Assembly (NCBI RefSeq): GCF_014698795.1
Contig: NZ_JACJTR010000010.1
Coordinates: 124,001-188,000, forward strand
Reading direction: 5' to 3'
DNA: 64,000 nucleotides
From: Nostoc sp. FACHB-892
Lineage (GTDB): Bacteria > Cyanobacteriota > Cyanobacteriia > Cyanobacteriales > Nostocaceae
A program made the translations under genes and the position numbers. Every line of letters starts with the position of its first letter. Positions within the stretch are counted from its first letter, which is position 1. Shown here one piece after another: positions 52,636 to 60,401 of this stretch. The notes beneath the pieces are model-generated. The model searched no databases and was not told where the DNA came from. It saw only the letters and a list, made by a program, of their open reading frames with translations.

Positions 52636-53154
52636 TCAGAAATGTATTGCTTCACCAGAGACGATATGAGAATTTTTAGATGTCTGCAATTTAGTTTGAA
52701 CACTATCAATCATTGCCAACCAATCAGCATCCTTATTCCACTTGGAGTCAATCCGGTTTTTAGTCGCTGCGTCATAGAGGTTACAAAAAACCACATTCTC
52801 TTCTCCAGCAGTTGCAGCGATAATCAGGGGCTTGGAAAAGTCCTGGACTAGAGATACAGCTAAAAGGAAACTTTTCGCAAAGTTCGTTTCTATTCCAGTC
52901 CTAACAATATAAATTTCATCGGCTCTAACAACGATGTCTAACTTCAAGTTGTCCTTTTCTCTAAATTCTTTCGTCGTTAATTTAAGTTCGGATATATAAC
53001 CAGTCAGCCCTGTTTTTTGTACAGGAATAGTTATTTTATTATTGATATCGTAGTTATACCAAAGGTAAGATTCTCCGCTTAATTCCCCTTTTTTTACATA
53101 CAAATATATAGGCTCTGGCGGGTTACAAAGACCTAGCTTAATTTCAGCAATCAT
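52636..53154 (-). CDS. hypothetical protein, unrecognised family
   Basis: 172 residues, ATG 53154, no signal or membrane segment. Beta-rich beginning (AEIKLGLCNPPEPIYLYVKKGELSGESYLWYNYD, GLTGYISELKLTTKEFREKDNLKLDIVVRADEIYIVRTG), then KSFLLAVSLVQDFSKPLIIAATAGEENVVFCNLYDAATKNRIDS and a C-terminal helix. The layout hints at a cytoplasmic single-domain protein, possibly nucleic-acid associated, but no catalytic motif is visible. AT-rich; single gene flanked by repeat DNA and an sRNA candidate. Confidence 0.65.
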   Translation of the reverse strand: MIAEIKLGLCNPPEPIYLYVKKGELSGESYLWYNYDINNKITIPVQKTGLTGYISELKLTTKEFREKDNLKLDIVVRADEIYIVRTGIETNFAKSFLLAVSLVQDFSKPLIIAATAGEENVVFCNLYDAATKNRIDSKWNKDADWLAMIDSVQTKLQTSKNSHIVSGEAIHF

Positions 53155-53466
53155 GTTTTATGTTCCTTTATGAAAAATAAAATTTTTCAGATATTCCGTC
53201 AAATTGAATATTTTTTGAAATTGTACTTTAACTGAAAAATAATAAATATACAAAAGGGCATCTACAAGAGATGCCCGTCATGCAGGAAAACCTCAAAGGG
53301 TTGTTCCTACACCTTCCCAACAATCAGCAACAGTAACTAATAACTATTAGTCACACTCACAGACGTGAATATAGTAATCTTAGTCACTTAAAACTATAAA
53401 TGCCCCCAGTGCATACACTGAAAACTAACTGATGGATATTTTAAGTTGCTGTTTGTCATTTCCTGA
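53155..53466. other. intergenic region with candidate small RNA
   Basis: 312 bases between two minus-strand genes. It contains a two-hairpin structure ending in a T-run (candidate ncRNA, 53252-53337) and a GTN10AC site further upstream on its own strand (53374-53387). No protein frame. Confidence 0.5.
53252..53337 (-). ncRNA. candidate small RNA with intrinsic terminator
   Basis: Minus strand. A first hairpin (53285-53307): GGAACAACC pairs with GGTTTTCC through one bulge, with a small loop. A second, perfect hairpin (53256-53276): GGGCATCT, loop CTTGT, AGATGCCC, then TTTTG. Upstream there are a TAATAG box (53344-53349) and, 24 bases before it, GTGACTAAGATTAC (53374-53387), which fits the NtcA-type GTN10AC site. 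The estimated RNA is 70-90 nt. It might instead be the 3' UTR of the upstream O-antigen ligase gene (stop 53467). I cannot match it to a named family by eye. Confidence 0.5.
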
Positions 53467-54783
53467 TTAATTTGGATGAGATCCAAGCCTGTGAACTTGG
53501 TTATAACGATGTACTACTCCACAAATAGCAGCCAAAATTAACCATGAAAACGTATTCAAACGAAAATCAAATAGGGTTACATCTACTGTATTTAATAGAA
53601 CCCACCCAACAAAAGCCAGCAGGTAACTGAAAAATATCAACCTGTCTTCTGCATTTATATATTTTGACTTGCGTAGTAATTGTCCGCCTGTAATCAAAAT
53701 CCAAGCGAGTAAACCACAAAATAAAAGAGTACTAGGAAAACCAGTTTCAGCAGATAACATCAAAAATAAGTTATGGGGATGACCCAAGGGAATCTGCATT
53801 TTGGCTTTGTAAAGTGTACTAAAACTGCGTAAACCCCAGCCAGTCCAAGGATGTTCCTGAGCTAAAGACCAGGCAAACTCCCACTGAGTTTTTCGCATTA
53901 AAGCAGCTGGTCTGTTTGGATACATATCGTCATTTAATCTTGCCCAAAAGAAGGTAGGAATGTACTGACGAAAAAATTGAGCGACTGGCGAGGGAGCAAA
54001 AGCGGCCAAAAGCACACTAGAGACGATCGCAGCGACTCCACCCACAAGAATGCGCCAACCTTGGTAGAGTGCATAAGCTAAACAGGCAAAAATAGCGATC
54101 GCCCACCCATTGCGTGAACTGGTGAAAATCAAGGCAATGAAATTCGCTATCATTGCCACAGTTAGGAAGAGAAAGGGGAGTGAATTCTTCCCAATCCCCA
54201 ATTGCCATTGTTCAAGCCACAACCCTAAAGTCAGGATGAAAACTATCGCTAGATAAGCGGCGAAGGTGTTAGCGTGCAAGAAGAGTGAAGCGATGCGGCC
54301 TGGCGGATTTCCTCCTGGTGCGATCGTCCAAGCTAAGACAACCCACAAAATCTTTAATTTTAAACTCCAGCCCAAAAATAACTGCCCCAAACCAAGAACT
54401 ACTACTGGCATGGAACCGATCACTAAAATCCAAGCCATTTGCCGCAATTGGGCAAATGTTTGAATCAGAGCGCTATGGGCAGCGAAAATTAAAAAGAATG
54501 GTAATAAATTAAATAAGCCAAGGAAAGCTGCTGTCTTGTCATTGGCAAATCCAGCACTCATGATTAGCAACACACTCAAAAGGGCAAATCCCCAGTTGAT
54601 GGGGCGGCGACTAATTGTGTGGTATTGTTTCAACCAAGTGATTAACGAGACAAAACCGATAGTCACAGCCCCGAATAAAGGACTCAATGGGAAGATTAAC
54701 AGTGCCCATAGAGAGTAGTTCCAAGAAGATTGCCAACGAGACTTAAAATAGTAAAAAACCTGGTTCAAGCTGGCTCCCAACAT
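53467..54783 (-). CDS. O-antigen ligase/polymerase-like membrane protein
   Basis: 438 residues with about 12 membrane helices. The conserved features of the O-antigen ligase family (WaaL/Wzy_C) lie in the C-terminal half: SSRNGWAIAIFACLAYAL, the periplasmic loop with EFAWSLAQEHPWTGWGLRSFSTLY and GHPHNLFLMLSAETGFPSTLLF (His before N-L-F typical). It joins or polymerises surface glycans at the outer face of the inner membrane. IctB is a distant relative in cyanobacteria. ATG at 54783, overlapping the YaaW-like gene end by 19 bases. Substrate unknown. Confidence 0.82.
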   Translation of the reverse strand: MLGASLNQVFYYFKSRWQSSWNYSLWALLIFPLSPLFGAVTIGFVSLITWLKQYHTISRRPINWGFALLSVLLIMSAGFANDKTAAFLGLFNLLPFFLIFAAHSALIQTFAQLRQMAWILVIGSMPVVVLGLGQLFLGWSLKLKILWVVLAWTIAPGGNPPGRIASLFLHANTFAAYLAIVFILTLGLWLEQWQLGIGKNSLPFLFLTVAMIANFIALIFTSSRNGWAIAIFACLAYALYQGWRILVGGVAAIVSSVLLAAFAPSPVAQFFRQYIPTFFWARLNDDMYPNRPAALMRKTQWEFAWSLAQEHPWTGWGLRSFSTLYKAKMQIPLGHPHNLFLMLSAETGFPSTLLFCGLLAWILITGGQLLRKSKYINAEDRLIFFSYLLAFVGWVLLNTVDVTLFDFRLNTFSWLILAAICGVVHRYNQVHRLGSHPN

Positions 54784-55598
54784 TCCTCACGAGTGAGGCG
54801 AATTTGAGCTAAAGCGAAAATAGTAGGGATGATCCGACCGTAGTTAGTGGCGATCGCTCTCCACCCTAAATCCGCAAAAAACCAAGTCCACATCATCGGC
54901 CCAATCACAGCAAACATACTGCGGGCTGCCCCATAACGAGCAGCATTTACAGTCATACCTCGTTGGGCCATTCGCATAGCTACATAGCTTTTAAACTGCG
55001 TTGTAGCTGCTTTTGAACCTGTAATTGCCGCTTGTTTGGCTACTTCGTATGTAGCAAAGTGGATGGCAAATTGACGGGCAATTTGCTTAAGTACAAGTGG
55101 CTGGAGAAGAGAAGTAACCGCGATCGCACTACCGCCTTTGAAAAGCAACCCCAAGGGGTCACGCTGCAATAAGATTGGTAGCGGTTCTTTTAGTTCTGAT
55201 TTGACAAGGTGACGCTGCACTCGGAGAGTCAATTTTTGTTTTTCCTGTTCAGGCAATTTTTTCCACACCTGTCCTAGCAGATGCAAAAATACTTCTGCTT
55301 CTAAATCAATGGTTGCCAGCTGATCAGAATAGGGAATTTTTAAATACTTACATACTTGAACTAAGGCTTGTCGGTAAGTTACATCGCCTGTGCGTCCCCG
55401 TAATACCGTCATGCCATCTGCCGCCAAAAAACGAAAGCGATCCTCTAATGCATCTAACCAAGCTTTGCGGTCTTGGCTTTGCACTTCGATGGGTTCAGGT
55501 GTGTGTACATAGTCTAGAGGATTGAACTTACGACTAAATAAAATTGCCGTTAAGTCTTGCAATTCTTCTTCAGTCGCTAACTCTAGCGCGGCCCTCAT
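54765..55598 (-). CDS. YaaW-like (UPF0174) protein
   Basis: 277 residues from ATG 55598 (the frame could begin at 55631). N-terminal AALELATEEELQDLTAILFSRKFNPLDYV, then RTGDVTYRQALVQVCKYLKIPYSDQLATIDLEAEVFLHLLGQVWKKLPEQE as in E. coli YaaW, and a C-terminal hydrophobic/Ala-rich part (FAIHFATYEVAKQAAITGSKAATTQFKSYVAMRMAQRGMTVNAARYGAARSMFAVIGPMMWTWFFADLGW). Function unknown. Its 3' end overlaps the O-antigen ligase-like start, so the two are one operon, YaaW-like first. Confidence 0.8.
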   Translation of the reverse strand: MRAALELATEEELQDLTAILFSRKFNPLDYVHTPEPIEVQSQDRKAWLDALEDRFRFLAADGMTVLRGRTGDVTYRQALVQVCKYLKIPYSDQLATIDLEAEVFLHLLGQVWKKLPEQEKQKLTLRVQRHLVKSELKEPLPILLQRDPLGLLFKGGSAIAVTSLLQPLVLKQIARQFAIHFATYEVAKQAAITGSKAATTQFKSYVAMRMAQRGMTVNAARYGAARSMFAVIGPMMWTWFFADLGWRAIATNYGRIIPTIFALAQIRLTREECWEPA

Positions 55599-55639
55599 TT
55601 CATCCAATTTCCCTTCCTCCCTTCCGTGCAACTTTCTGT

Positions 55640-55750
55640 ACCTTATTCTACTATTAGCTTTCAGCAGTCATTAGTAGTAATTTTGTCCTTTGATAATAAC
55701 GAATAACTAATGATCAATAACTATAACCAATGACTAAGGACTATTGACTC
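55640..55750. repeat. ACTAA/TGACT-type short repeats upstream of the oxidoreductase
   Basis: GTCATTAGTAGTAATTTTG, AACTAATGATCAATAACTA and CCAATGACTAAGGACTATTG form an STRR-like AT-rich array in the divergent promoter region. Confidence 0.5.
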
Positions 55751-56815
55751 ATGACTGATATTGCAGTGATTGGTGCCGGAATAGCCGGTTTAGTCTGCGC
55801 CCAGCAGTTAAGTCAAGCTGGATATTCGGTGCTAGTGGTGGAAAAGTCCCGTGGTTTGGGAGGAAGACTAGCTACACGCCGCTTGCATGGAATTTGTGCG
55901 GATCATGGGGCTTGTTACTTGGAGCCAAAGGGTGAATTATTGGGACGTTTTGTAGAGATTTTGCGATCGCGCCAGATCCTCAAAGTTTGGACAGAGGAGG
56001 TTTACGAACTCACCGTAAACGCTCTTTTAACGGAACCCAAAAACCGCAGTCCGCGATATGTTGCACCTGAAGGAATGAGTGCGATCGCTAAATCCCTCGC
56101 CCCAGGTTTAGAAATATTACTGAATCAGCGTGTCGTTGCTATTACCTCAATTCCTGAAAATAGTTGGCGTTTGACTCTCGAATCCAGTAACGAAGAATTA
56201 ACTGCAAAAGCTATAGTTGTTGCTATTCCTGCACCTCAAGCTGTAATGCTGTTGGAACCTTTGGGAGAAAGTGTATTGGATGCAGTCTTCCTTGATAACC
56301 TGCGTTCTGTAGAATTTTATCCCTCGATTAGTGTGATCGCTGGATATCCTCCCACATCTCAACCACTCCCTGAGTGGAAAGCTCTAACTTTTATGGATAA
56401 TGCTGATTTAGCATGGATTGGTTTGGATAGTAGCAAGCGTCCTAACCCTCAGCAACCACATTTTGTAGTGCAAAGTAGCGCTAATTTCGCCCAACGCCAT
56501 CTAGAATCCCAAGATTTACAACCTGTTGGACAGCTTATGTTGCAACGAGCAGCTGAATCTCTCTCCCTTCCTTGGCTGAATACTCCCGAATGGATGCAAG
56601 TACATCGTTGGCGTTATGCTTTTCCTAGCTGTCCTTGGCACGAAGCTTTTTTGTCTGCCGGAAGTCCCTCACCTTTAGTTTGCTGTGGTGATTGGTGTGG
56701 CGGCAATCTTGTAGAAGGTGCGATGCTTTCTGGATTAGCTGCGGCTGATGAAATTAATCATCAGTTGCGTCATTTACTTTTAGAGAATGTGAACTTTCTC
56801 AAGGTTTTAACCTGA
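55751..56815 (+). CDS. renalase-like FAD-dependent oxidoreductase
   Basis: 354 residues. Rossmann FAD loop IAVIGAGIAGLVCAQQLSQAGYSVLVVEKSRGLGGRLATRR (residues 4-44), the DHGACYLEP block, FAD motif GGLAA-like VEGAMLSGLAAADEI at the C-terminus with CCGDWCGG (Cys-rich). The pattern is that of NAD(P)/FAD renalase-like amine oxidoreductases common in cyanobacteria. Cytoplasmic; substrate unknown, perhaps a reduced nicotinamide isomer. ATG at 55751, single gene. Confidence 0.87.
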   Translation: MTDIAVIGAGIAGLVCAQQLSQAGYSVLVVEKSRGLGGRLATRRLHGICADHGACYLEPKGELLGRFVEILRSRQILKVWTEEVYELTVNALLTEPKNRSPRYVAPEGMSAIAKSLAPGLEILLNQRVVAITSIPENSWRLTLESSNEELTAKAIVVAIPAPQAVMLLEPLGESVLDAVFLDNLRSVEFYPSISVIAGYPPTSQPLPEWKALTFMDNADLAWIGLDSSKRPNPQQPHFVVQSSANFAQRHLESQDLQPVGQLMLQRAAESLSLPWLNTPEWMQVHRWRYAFPSCPWHEAFLSAGSPSPLVCCGDWCGGNLVEGAMLSGLAAADEINHQLRHLLLENVNFLKVLT

Positions 56816-56844
56816 TCATTTTATCAGTAAAGTAATTCAAGATG

Positions 56845-56863
56845 CGTCAACATAATGTTGACG
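56845..56863. repeat. 19-bp perfect palindrome
   Basis: CGTCAACAT-A-ATGTTGACG, 30 bases after the oxidoreductase stop. It may be a weak terminator; similar GTCAACAT/ATGTTGAC palindromes occur as small repeats in Nostoc. Confidence 0.55.
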
Positions 56864-56975
56864 TACCCTATACTTTATATGCACTTTAATAAATGAATTA
56901 TACAAATCGCTAATAAAATATTGTGTTCATAATTATTTTATCCAGGAGCGATCGCTCCTCCTTAATTAAAAAACC

Positions 56976-57000
56976 CCAAATTTGTTTGTGACAAATCTGG
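56976..57000 (-). terminator. terminator-like hairpin on the minus strand
   Basis: On the minus strand CCAGATTTGT, 5-nt loop, ACAAATTTGG form a stem with one mismatch, followed by GG and six T. No annotated minus gene lies just upstream, so it would end an unknown transcript from the 57.0-57.5 kb region. Confidence 0.4.
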
Positions 57001-57139
57001 AGTCAGGAAAGATACGCATTTACCTATACAAAATTTTCGCCGTGAGAGTATCTTACGTCATCAGGGTATACACCCAAATGCAGTTAGGGATGTCTAAAAA
57101 TTAACTGCTTTATTTACACAACTTTTTTGTTTGGATAAC

Positions 57140-57268
57140 ACTTACGCAAGAATTACGGAATAAGGAACCGCAGAAACGCAGAAAAGGCAATGTGTTGCGG
57201 GGTTCACCCCGTTATAGCAAGTGATGCGACACAGAGAAATGAGAGTTTGAAAGATATTTTGCGTAAGT
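57140..57268. mobile_element. MITE-like element with 10-bp terminal inverted repeats
   Basis: ACTTACGCAA (57140-57149) and TTGCGTAAGT (57259-57268) are exact inverted repeats enclosing about 109 bases with an ACGCAGAAAAGG repeat piece. No coding capacity. The ACTTACGCA terminus is frequent at Nostoc IS-derived elements. Confidence 0.5.
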
Positions 57269-57281
57269 TCTTTTGAAGTAA

Positions 57282-57318
57282 CGCAAAACAGCCCCAGATG
57301 AACTGAGGCTGTTTTGCG
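57282..57318. terminator. strong hairpin, 12-bp perfect stem
   Basis: CGCAAAACAGCC and GGCTGTTTTGCG pair perfectly; inside, CAG-5N-CTG extends the stem after one mismatch. It follows the MITE-like element by 13 bases. No T-run of length, so it may be structure rather than a terminator. Confidence 0.45.
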
Positions 57319-57562
57319 AGAGTTGTTTGGCAGGAGGGGGTACATCAATAAGCGATGCCCCATATTAGATATAGATAATTCAGTATGCATCGTTATTCAG
57401 CCGGGTTTTGGCATATCCGGATAATTTGGAAAATTGCGCCTACGCAATTTTCCAAAAAGAAACTCCAGAAGCACTTAAGGCATTCTGGAGTAGTAACAGG
57501 TTTCTAACATCAATTAATTTTTACTTATGCGATCGCCAGATGTCGTTAGGGTATATACTCAA

Positions 57563-57958
57563 ATGTATTTTATGTCTCCTCATCCGCAAATCGGACAGCA
57601 AATTACCTTCTTTTATACCCATAATCTCAATGCATCTATAAAGTTCTACGAAGAAATGCTGGGATTTGAGTTATGGCTTGACCAAGGAACCTGTCGAATT
57701 TATACTGTTAGTAGCTCTGGATACTTAGGATTGTGCCAGACAAGCGAAATATCAACTCCTTCAGCCGACAACCAATCAAGTGTTATTTTTACCTTGGTAA
57801 CGCAGCAGGTGGATGAGTGGTTTGAATATCTCAAAGAACGTGGCATCAAATTTGAAAAGCCACCGACACTAAATGAAAAGTACAACATTTACCACTGCTT
57901 TTTACGTGATCCCAGTGGCTATTTAATTGAAATTCAACGTTTCGAGACTAAGAAATAA
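57563..57958 (+). CDS. VOC (glyoxalase/bleomycin resistance) family protein
   Basis: About 131 residues from ATG 57563 (ATGs at 57527 and 57572 are also possible; the first 12 codons of the longer frame look like promoter DNA). VOC fold: QITFFYTHNLNASIKFYEEMLGFELWLDQG, YLGLCQTSE, VIFTLVTQQVDEWFEYLKERGIKFEKPP and YHCFLRDPSGYLIEIQRF. The metal ligands of lyase members are only partly present (His in YHC, Glu in IEIQ), so a binding role is as likely as catalysis. Followed by an intrinsic terminator. Confidence 0.85.
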   Translation: MYFMSPHPQIGQQITFFYTHNLNASIKFYEEMLGFELWLDQGTCRIYTVSSSGYLGLCQTSEISTPSADNQSSVIFTLVTQQVDEWFEYLKERGIKFEKPPTLNEKYNIYHCFLRDPSGYLIEIQRFETKK

Positions 57959-57962
57959 AAAA

Positions 57963-57987
57963 AGACATAACTAAATAAGTTATGTCT
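57963..57987 (+). terminator. terminator after the VOC gene
   Basis: Perfect 10-bp stem AGACATAACT and AGTTATGTCT with 5-nt loop, starting four bases after the stop codon. The T-run after it is weak (TAAACGTTT), while A-rich DNA precedes it. Confidence 0.6.
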
Positions 57988-58383
57988 AAACGTTTAATTT
58001 GCAGGGCAGGATTTGTACAGGTTAGAACTTTTTGATTTACTGGGGTACATCATATCGGCTAATGCTGTATGACCATCATCGATAGCTATGTACCTTTTCC
58101 TTTATCGATTTATCTGGGTGAGGCGCGGGATTTATGCAGCTACCAAGTAATTTTTACATTTCTTTACAATTAGCTGCGTAGGCATTGCTTTTGACTTTTA
58201 CATAGCAGAAAGCAATACGCTTGAAGGTAAGATACAGTCATTACAGTCAGCATATCTTGTGATCTCCGCAACAGTACTTATTACAGTATCGTCTTTGCCA
58301 ATTTTGCTATTACTATAGTTATTATTTTTAAAGTATCGATATTTAATCTATCGGATCACTAAATATTATCTTAGGGTGACTGT
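57988..58383. other. 396-base intergenic region before the bestrophin gene
   Basis: It contains GGTACAT (about 58045) and ATGTACC (about 58090) inverted repeats and the bestrophin promoter. No gene recognised. GTACATCA also occurs near 57340. Confidence 0.4.
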
Positions 58384-59304
58384 ATGGCAACCGAAAAAAG
58401 CACATGGCAAGGCAAAATATTACAACTTAAAGGTTCAGTTGTCAAAGCAATTTACAAACATATTTTATGGTGCGGAGCTTTCGGATTTTTGATTTCTCTG
58501 CTTTATCATTTTAAAGTGCCTGTATCCCAACCTATTTTAGGCAGTGTTATTCCTAGTATTGTTTTAGGTTTGTTACTTGTATTTCGCACTAATACTGCTT
58601 ATGAGCGATTTTGGGAAGGTAGAAAATGCTGGGGATCTCTAGTAAATAACATCCGAAATTTGGCCCGGCAAATTTGGGTATCTATTGATGAGATATCTCC
58701 AGAAGATAAGGACAATAAAATTACAGCATTAAATTTATTGGTAGCTTTTGCCGTGACAACTAAATTACATTTACGGGGAGAAACAGTTAATAGCGAGTTA
58801 GAAGACTTAATGCCATCTAGTAAGTATATAAAATTGAAGATCATGAATAATCCTCCTATAGAGGTTGCTTTTTGGATAGGAGATTATTTACAGGAGCAGT
58901 ATCATCGCAATTGCCTTAATAGCTACCAGTTGGTATCTATGCAAGAATTATTGAATAACCTTGTAGATAATTTAGGAGCTTGCGAACGTATTTTAAAAAC
59001 ACCTATGCCATTAGCTTATTCCATTCATCTTAAGCAATTATTGGTACTATATTGTTTCCTGCTACCCTTTCAAATAGTGGATACTCTGGGTTGGTGGACA
59101 GGTTTAATTGCTGCTTTGGTTGGCTTTACAGTATTTGGGATTGAAGCCATCGGCTTGGAGATAGAAAACCCTTTTGGTTACGACCCTAACGACTTACCTC
59201 TAGATGCGATTTGCGAAACAATGAAACGTAATATAGACGATTTAATTACTCTAACCCCAAATGCGCGATCGCATTCAAGTAATTTGACCTATGAAAAAAG
59301 TTGA
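58384..59304 (+). CDS. bestrophin-like anion channel (UPF0187)
   Basis: 306 residues. Bestrophin signature in the first 90 residues (PSIVLGLLLVFRTNTAYERFWEGRKCWGSLVNNIRNLARQIW). Four hydrophobic segments: about 25-45, 55-70, and two near 225-260 (LLVLYCFLLPFQIVDTLGWWTGLIAALVGFTVFGIEAIGLEIENPFGYDPNDLPLDAIC). Members form pentameric chloride or bicarbonate channels; in cyanobacteria and algae, thylakoid bicarbonate movement is discussed. Ion preference is not clear from sequence. ATG at 58384 after a GGGTGACTGT leader. Confidence 0.93.
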   Translation: MATEKSTWQGKILQLKGSVVKAIYKHILWCGAFGFLISLLYHFKVPVSQPILGSVIPSIVLGLLLVFRTNTAYERFWEGRKCWGSLVNNIRNLARQIWVSIDEISPEDKDNKITALNLLVAFAVTTKLHLRGETVNSELEDLMPSSKYIKLKIMNNPPIEVAFWIGDYLQEQYHRNCLNSYQLVSMQELLNNLVDNLGACERILKTPMPLAYSIHLKQLLVLYCFLLPFQIVDTLGWWTGLIAALVGFTVFGIEAIGLEIENPFGYDPNDLPLDAICETMKRNIDDLITLTPNARSHSSNLTYEKS

Positions 59305-59405
59305 CTTTAGTTATAGCTGTTAAGTCCCATCTTACCGCGCCCTCCATCTTCTTTCGCAGTAATATATAAACGCCAAAGTATCTCTTCATTGGTGGATGTG
59401 CAATG

Positions 59406-60242
59406 ATGCCTGTACGTAAAACTTTCTCAAAGCCTGATATCCAACTTTCTTATTTAGAGTGGAACCAAGGGCGAGAACCTTTACTGTTGTTACACGGTTT
59501 AGGCGATCATGCTCTAGTGTGGTCTAGTTTAGGAGATTATTTAACAGTAGACTACCACACAGTCGCGCCAGATATGCGCGGACATGGCCAAAGTAGTAAG
59601 CCTGAGAGAGATTATAGCTTTGAAAGTGCGATCGCAGACCTCGAAGCACTCATGGATCATCTTGGATGGACTTCTGCCCATATTGTCAGTCATTCGTGGA
59701 CAGGCAAATTAGCCGCCATTTGGGCAAGGCAAAACCCAAAACGTTTGCGGAGTATAATTCTGGTCGATCCAATTTTCATCTGGAAAATGCCCAGCCTTCT
59801 CAGGGTAACTTTTCCTATGTTGTATCGCTTCTTGCCTTTTCTCAAAAGCATGGGTCCCTTTGCCAGTTATGAAGAAGCTGAAAAACAAGCACGACAGTTA
59901 AAGCAATATCAAGGATGGAGTTCCTTCCAGCAGCAAGTTTTCCAAGCAGGAATAGAACAAAAACTCGATGGTAGTTGGGGCAGCAAATTTACTATAGCCG
60001 CCCGCGACGGCATTTTTGAAGCAGTAATGCAAGTGCCTGGTTTTACAATTCCCCTTGACACTCCTGCCATCTTCGTCCAGCCAAAACAAGGATTGAACCG
60101 TCAAGATTGGCAAATTCAACCCTACAAAACCTATCTTAAAAACCTACGCATCTGCCAAGTTCTTGGTAATCATTGGCCGTTTTTGACACAACCAGAGGCA
60201 TTTAACCAAACTATAGCAGCTTTCTTGGCAGAACACAGATAG
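59406..60242 (+). CDS. alpha/beta fold hydrolase
   Basis: About 278 residues from ATG 59406 (a Met lies one codon earlier). LLLLHGLGDHALVWSSL (oxyanion region), MRGHGQSSKP, nucleophile elbow IVSHSWTGKLAAIWARQNP (Ser-His-Ser-Trp-Thr; nucleophile Ser at the usual G-x-S-x-G position has Ser for the first Gly), catalytic acid in IPLDTPAIFVQPKQG and the C-terminal His in LGNHWPFLTQPEAF. A serine hydrolase without clear substrate. The elbow is SHSWT rather than GxSxG, seen in some relatives. Downstream of the bestrophin by 100 bases. Confidence 0.85.
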   Translation: MPVRKTFSKPDIQLSYLEWNQGREPLLLLHGLGDHALVWSSLGDYLTVDYHTVAPDMRGHGQSSKPERDYSFESAIADLEALMDHLGWTSAHIVSHSWTGKLAAIWARQNPKRLRSIILVDPIFIWKMPSLLRVTFPMLYRFLPFLKSMGPFASYEEAEKQARQLKQYQGWSSFQQQVFQAGIEQKLDGSWGSKFTIAARDGIFEAVMQVPGFTIPLDTPAIFVQPKQGLNRQDWQIQPYKTYLKNLRICQVLGNHWPFLTQPEAFNQTIAAFLAEHR

Positions 60243-60401
60243 AAAATTAATTATTGACGGGATTATCATCCGGCAACAGAAGAATTAATAGGAGCGATGT
60301 CTAGCAACAAGTAGCTACGCATCTGCGTTCCTGTTAAATCAGTCATTAGTTATCAGCATTCACTAATAACTGATAACTGTTAAAGTACGGATAAGCCAGT
60401 C

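Larger units (their letters stand above)
56816..57526. other. 711-base intergenic region with palindromes and MITE-like element
   Basis: No gene is seen. It contains a 19-bp palindrome (56845-56863), AGGAGCGATCGCTCCT centred on a HIP1 site (about 56944-56959), a terminator-like hairpin facing minus (56976-57000), a 129-bp element with 10-bp terminal inverted repeats (57140-57268) and a strong 12-bp-stem hairpin (57282-57318). A 77-codon plus frame (57408-57641) and an 82-codon minus frame (57142-57390) have no coding character. Confidence 0.5.

Noticed and set aside
57408..57641. 77-codon plus-strand frame before the VOC gene
   Set aside because: Overlaps the VOC start in another frame and shows no conserved features.
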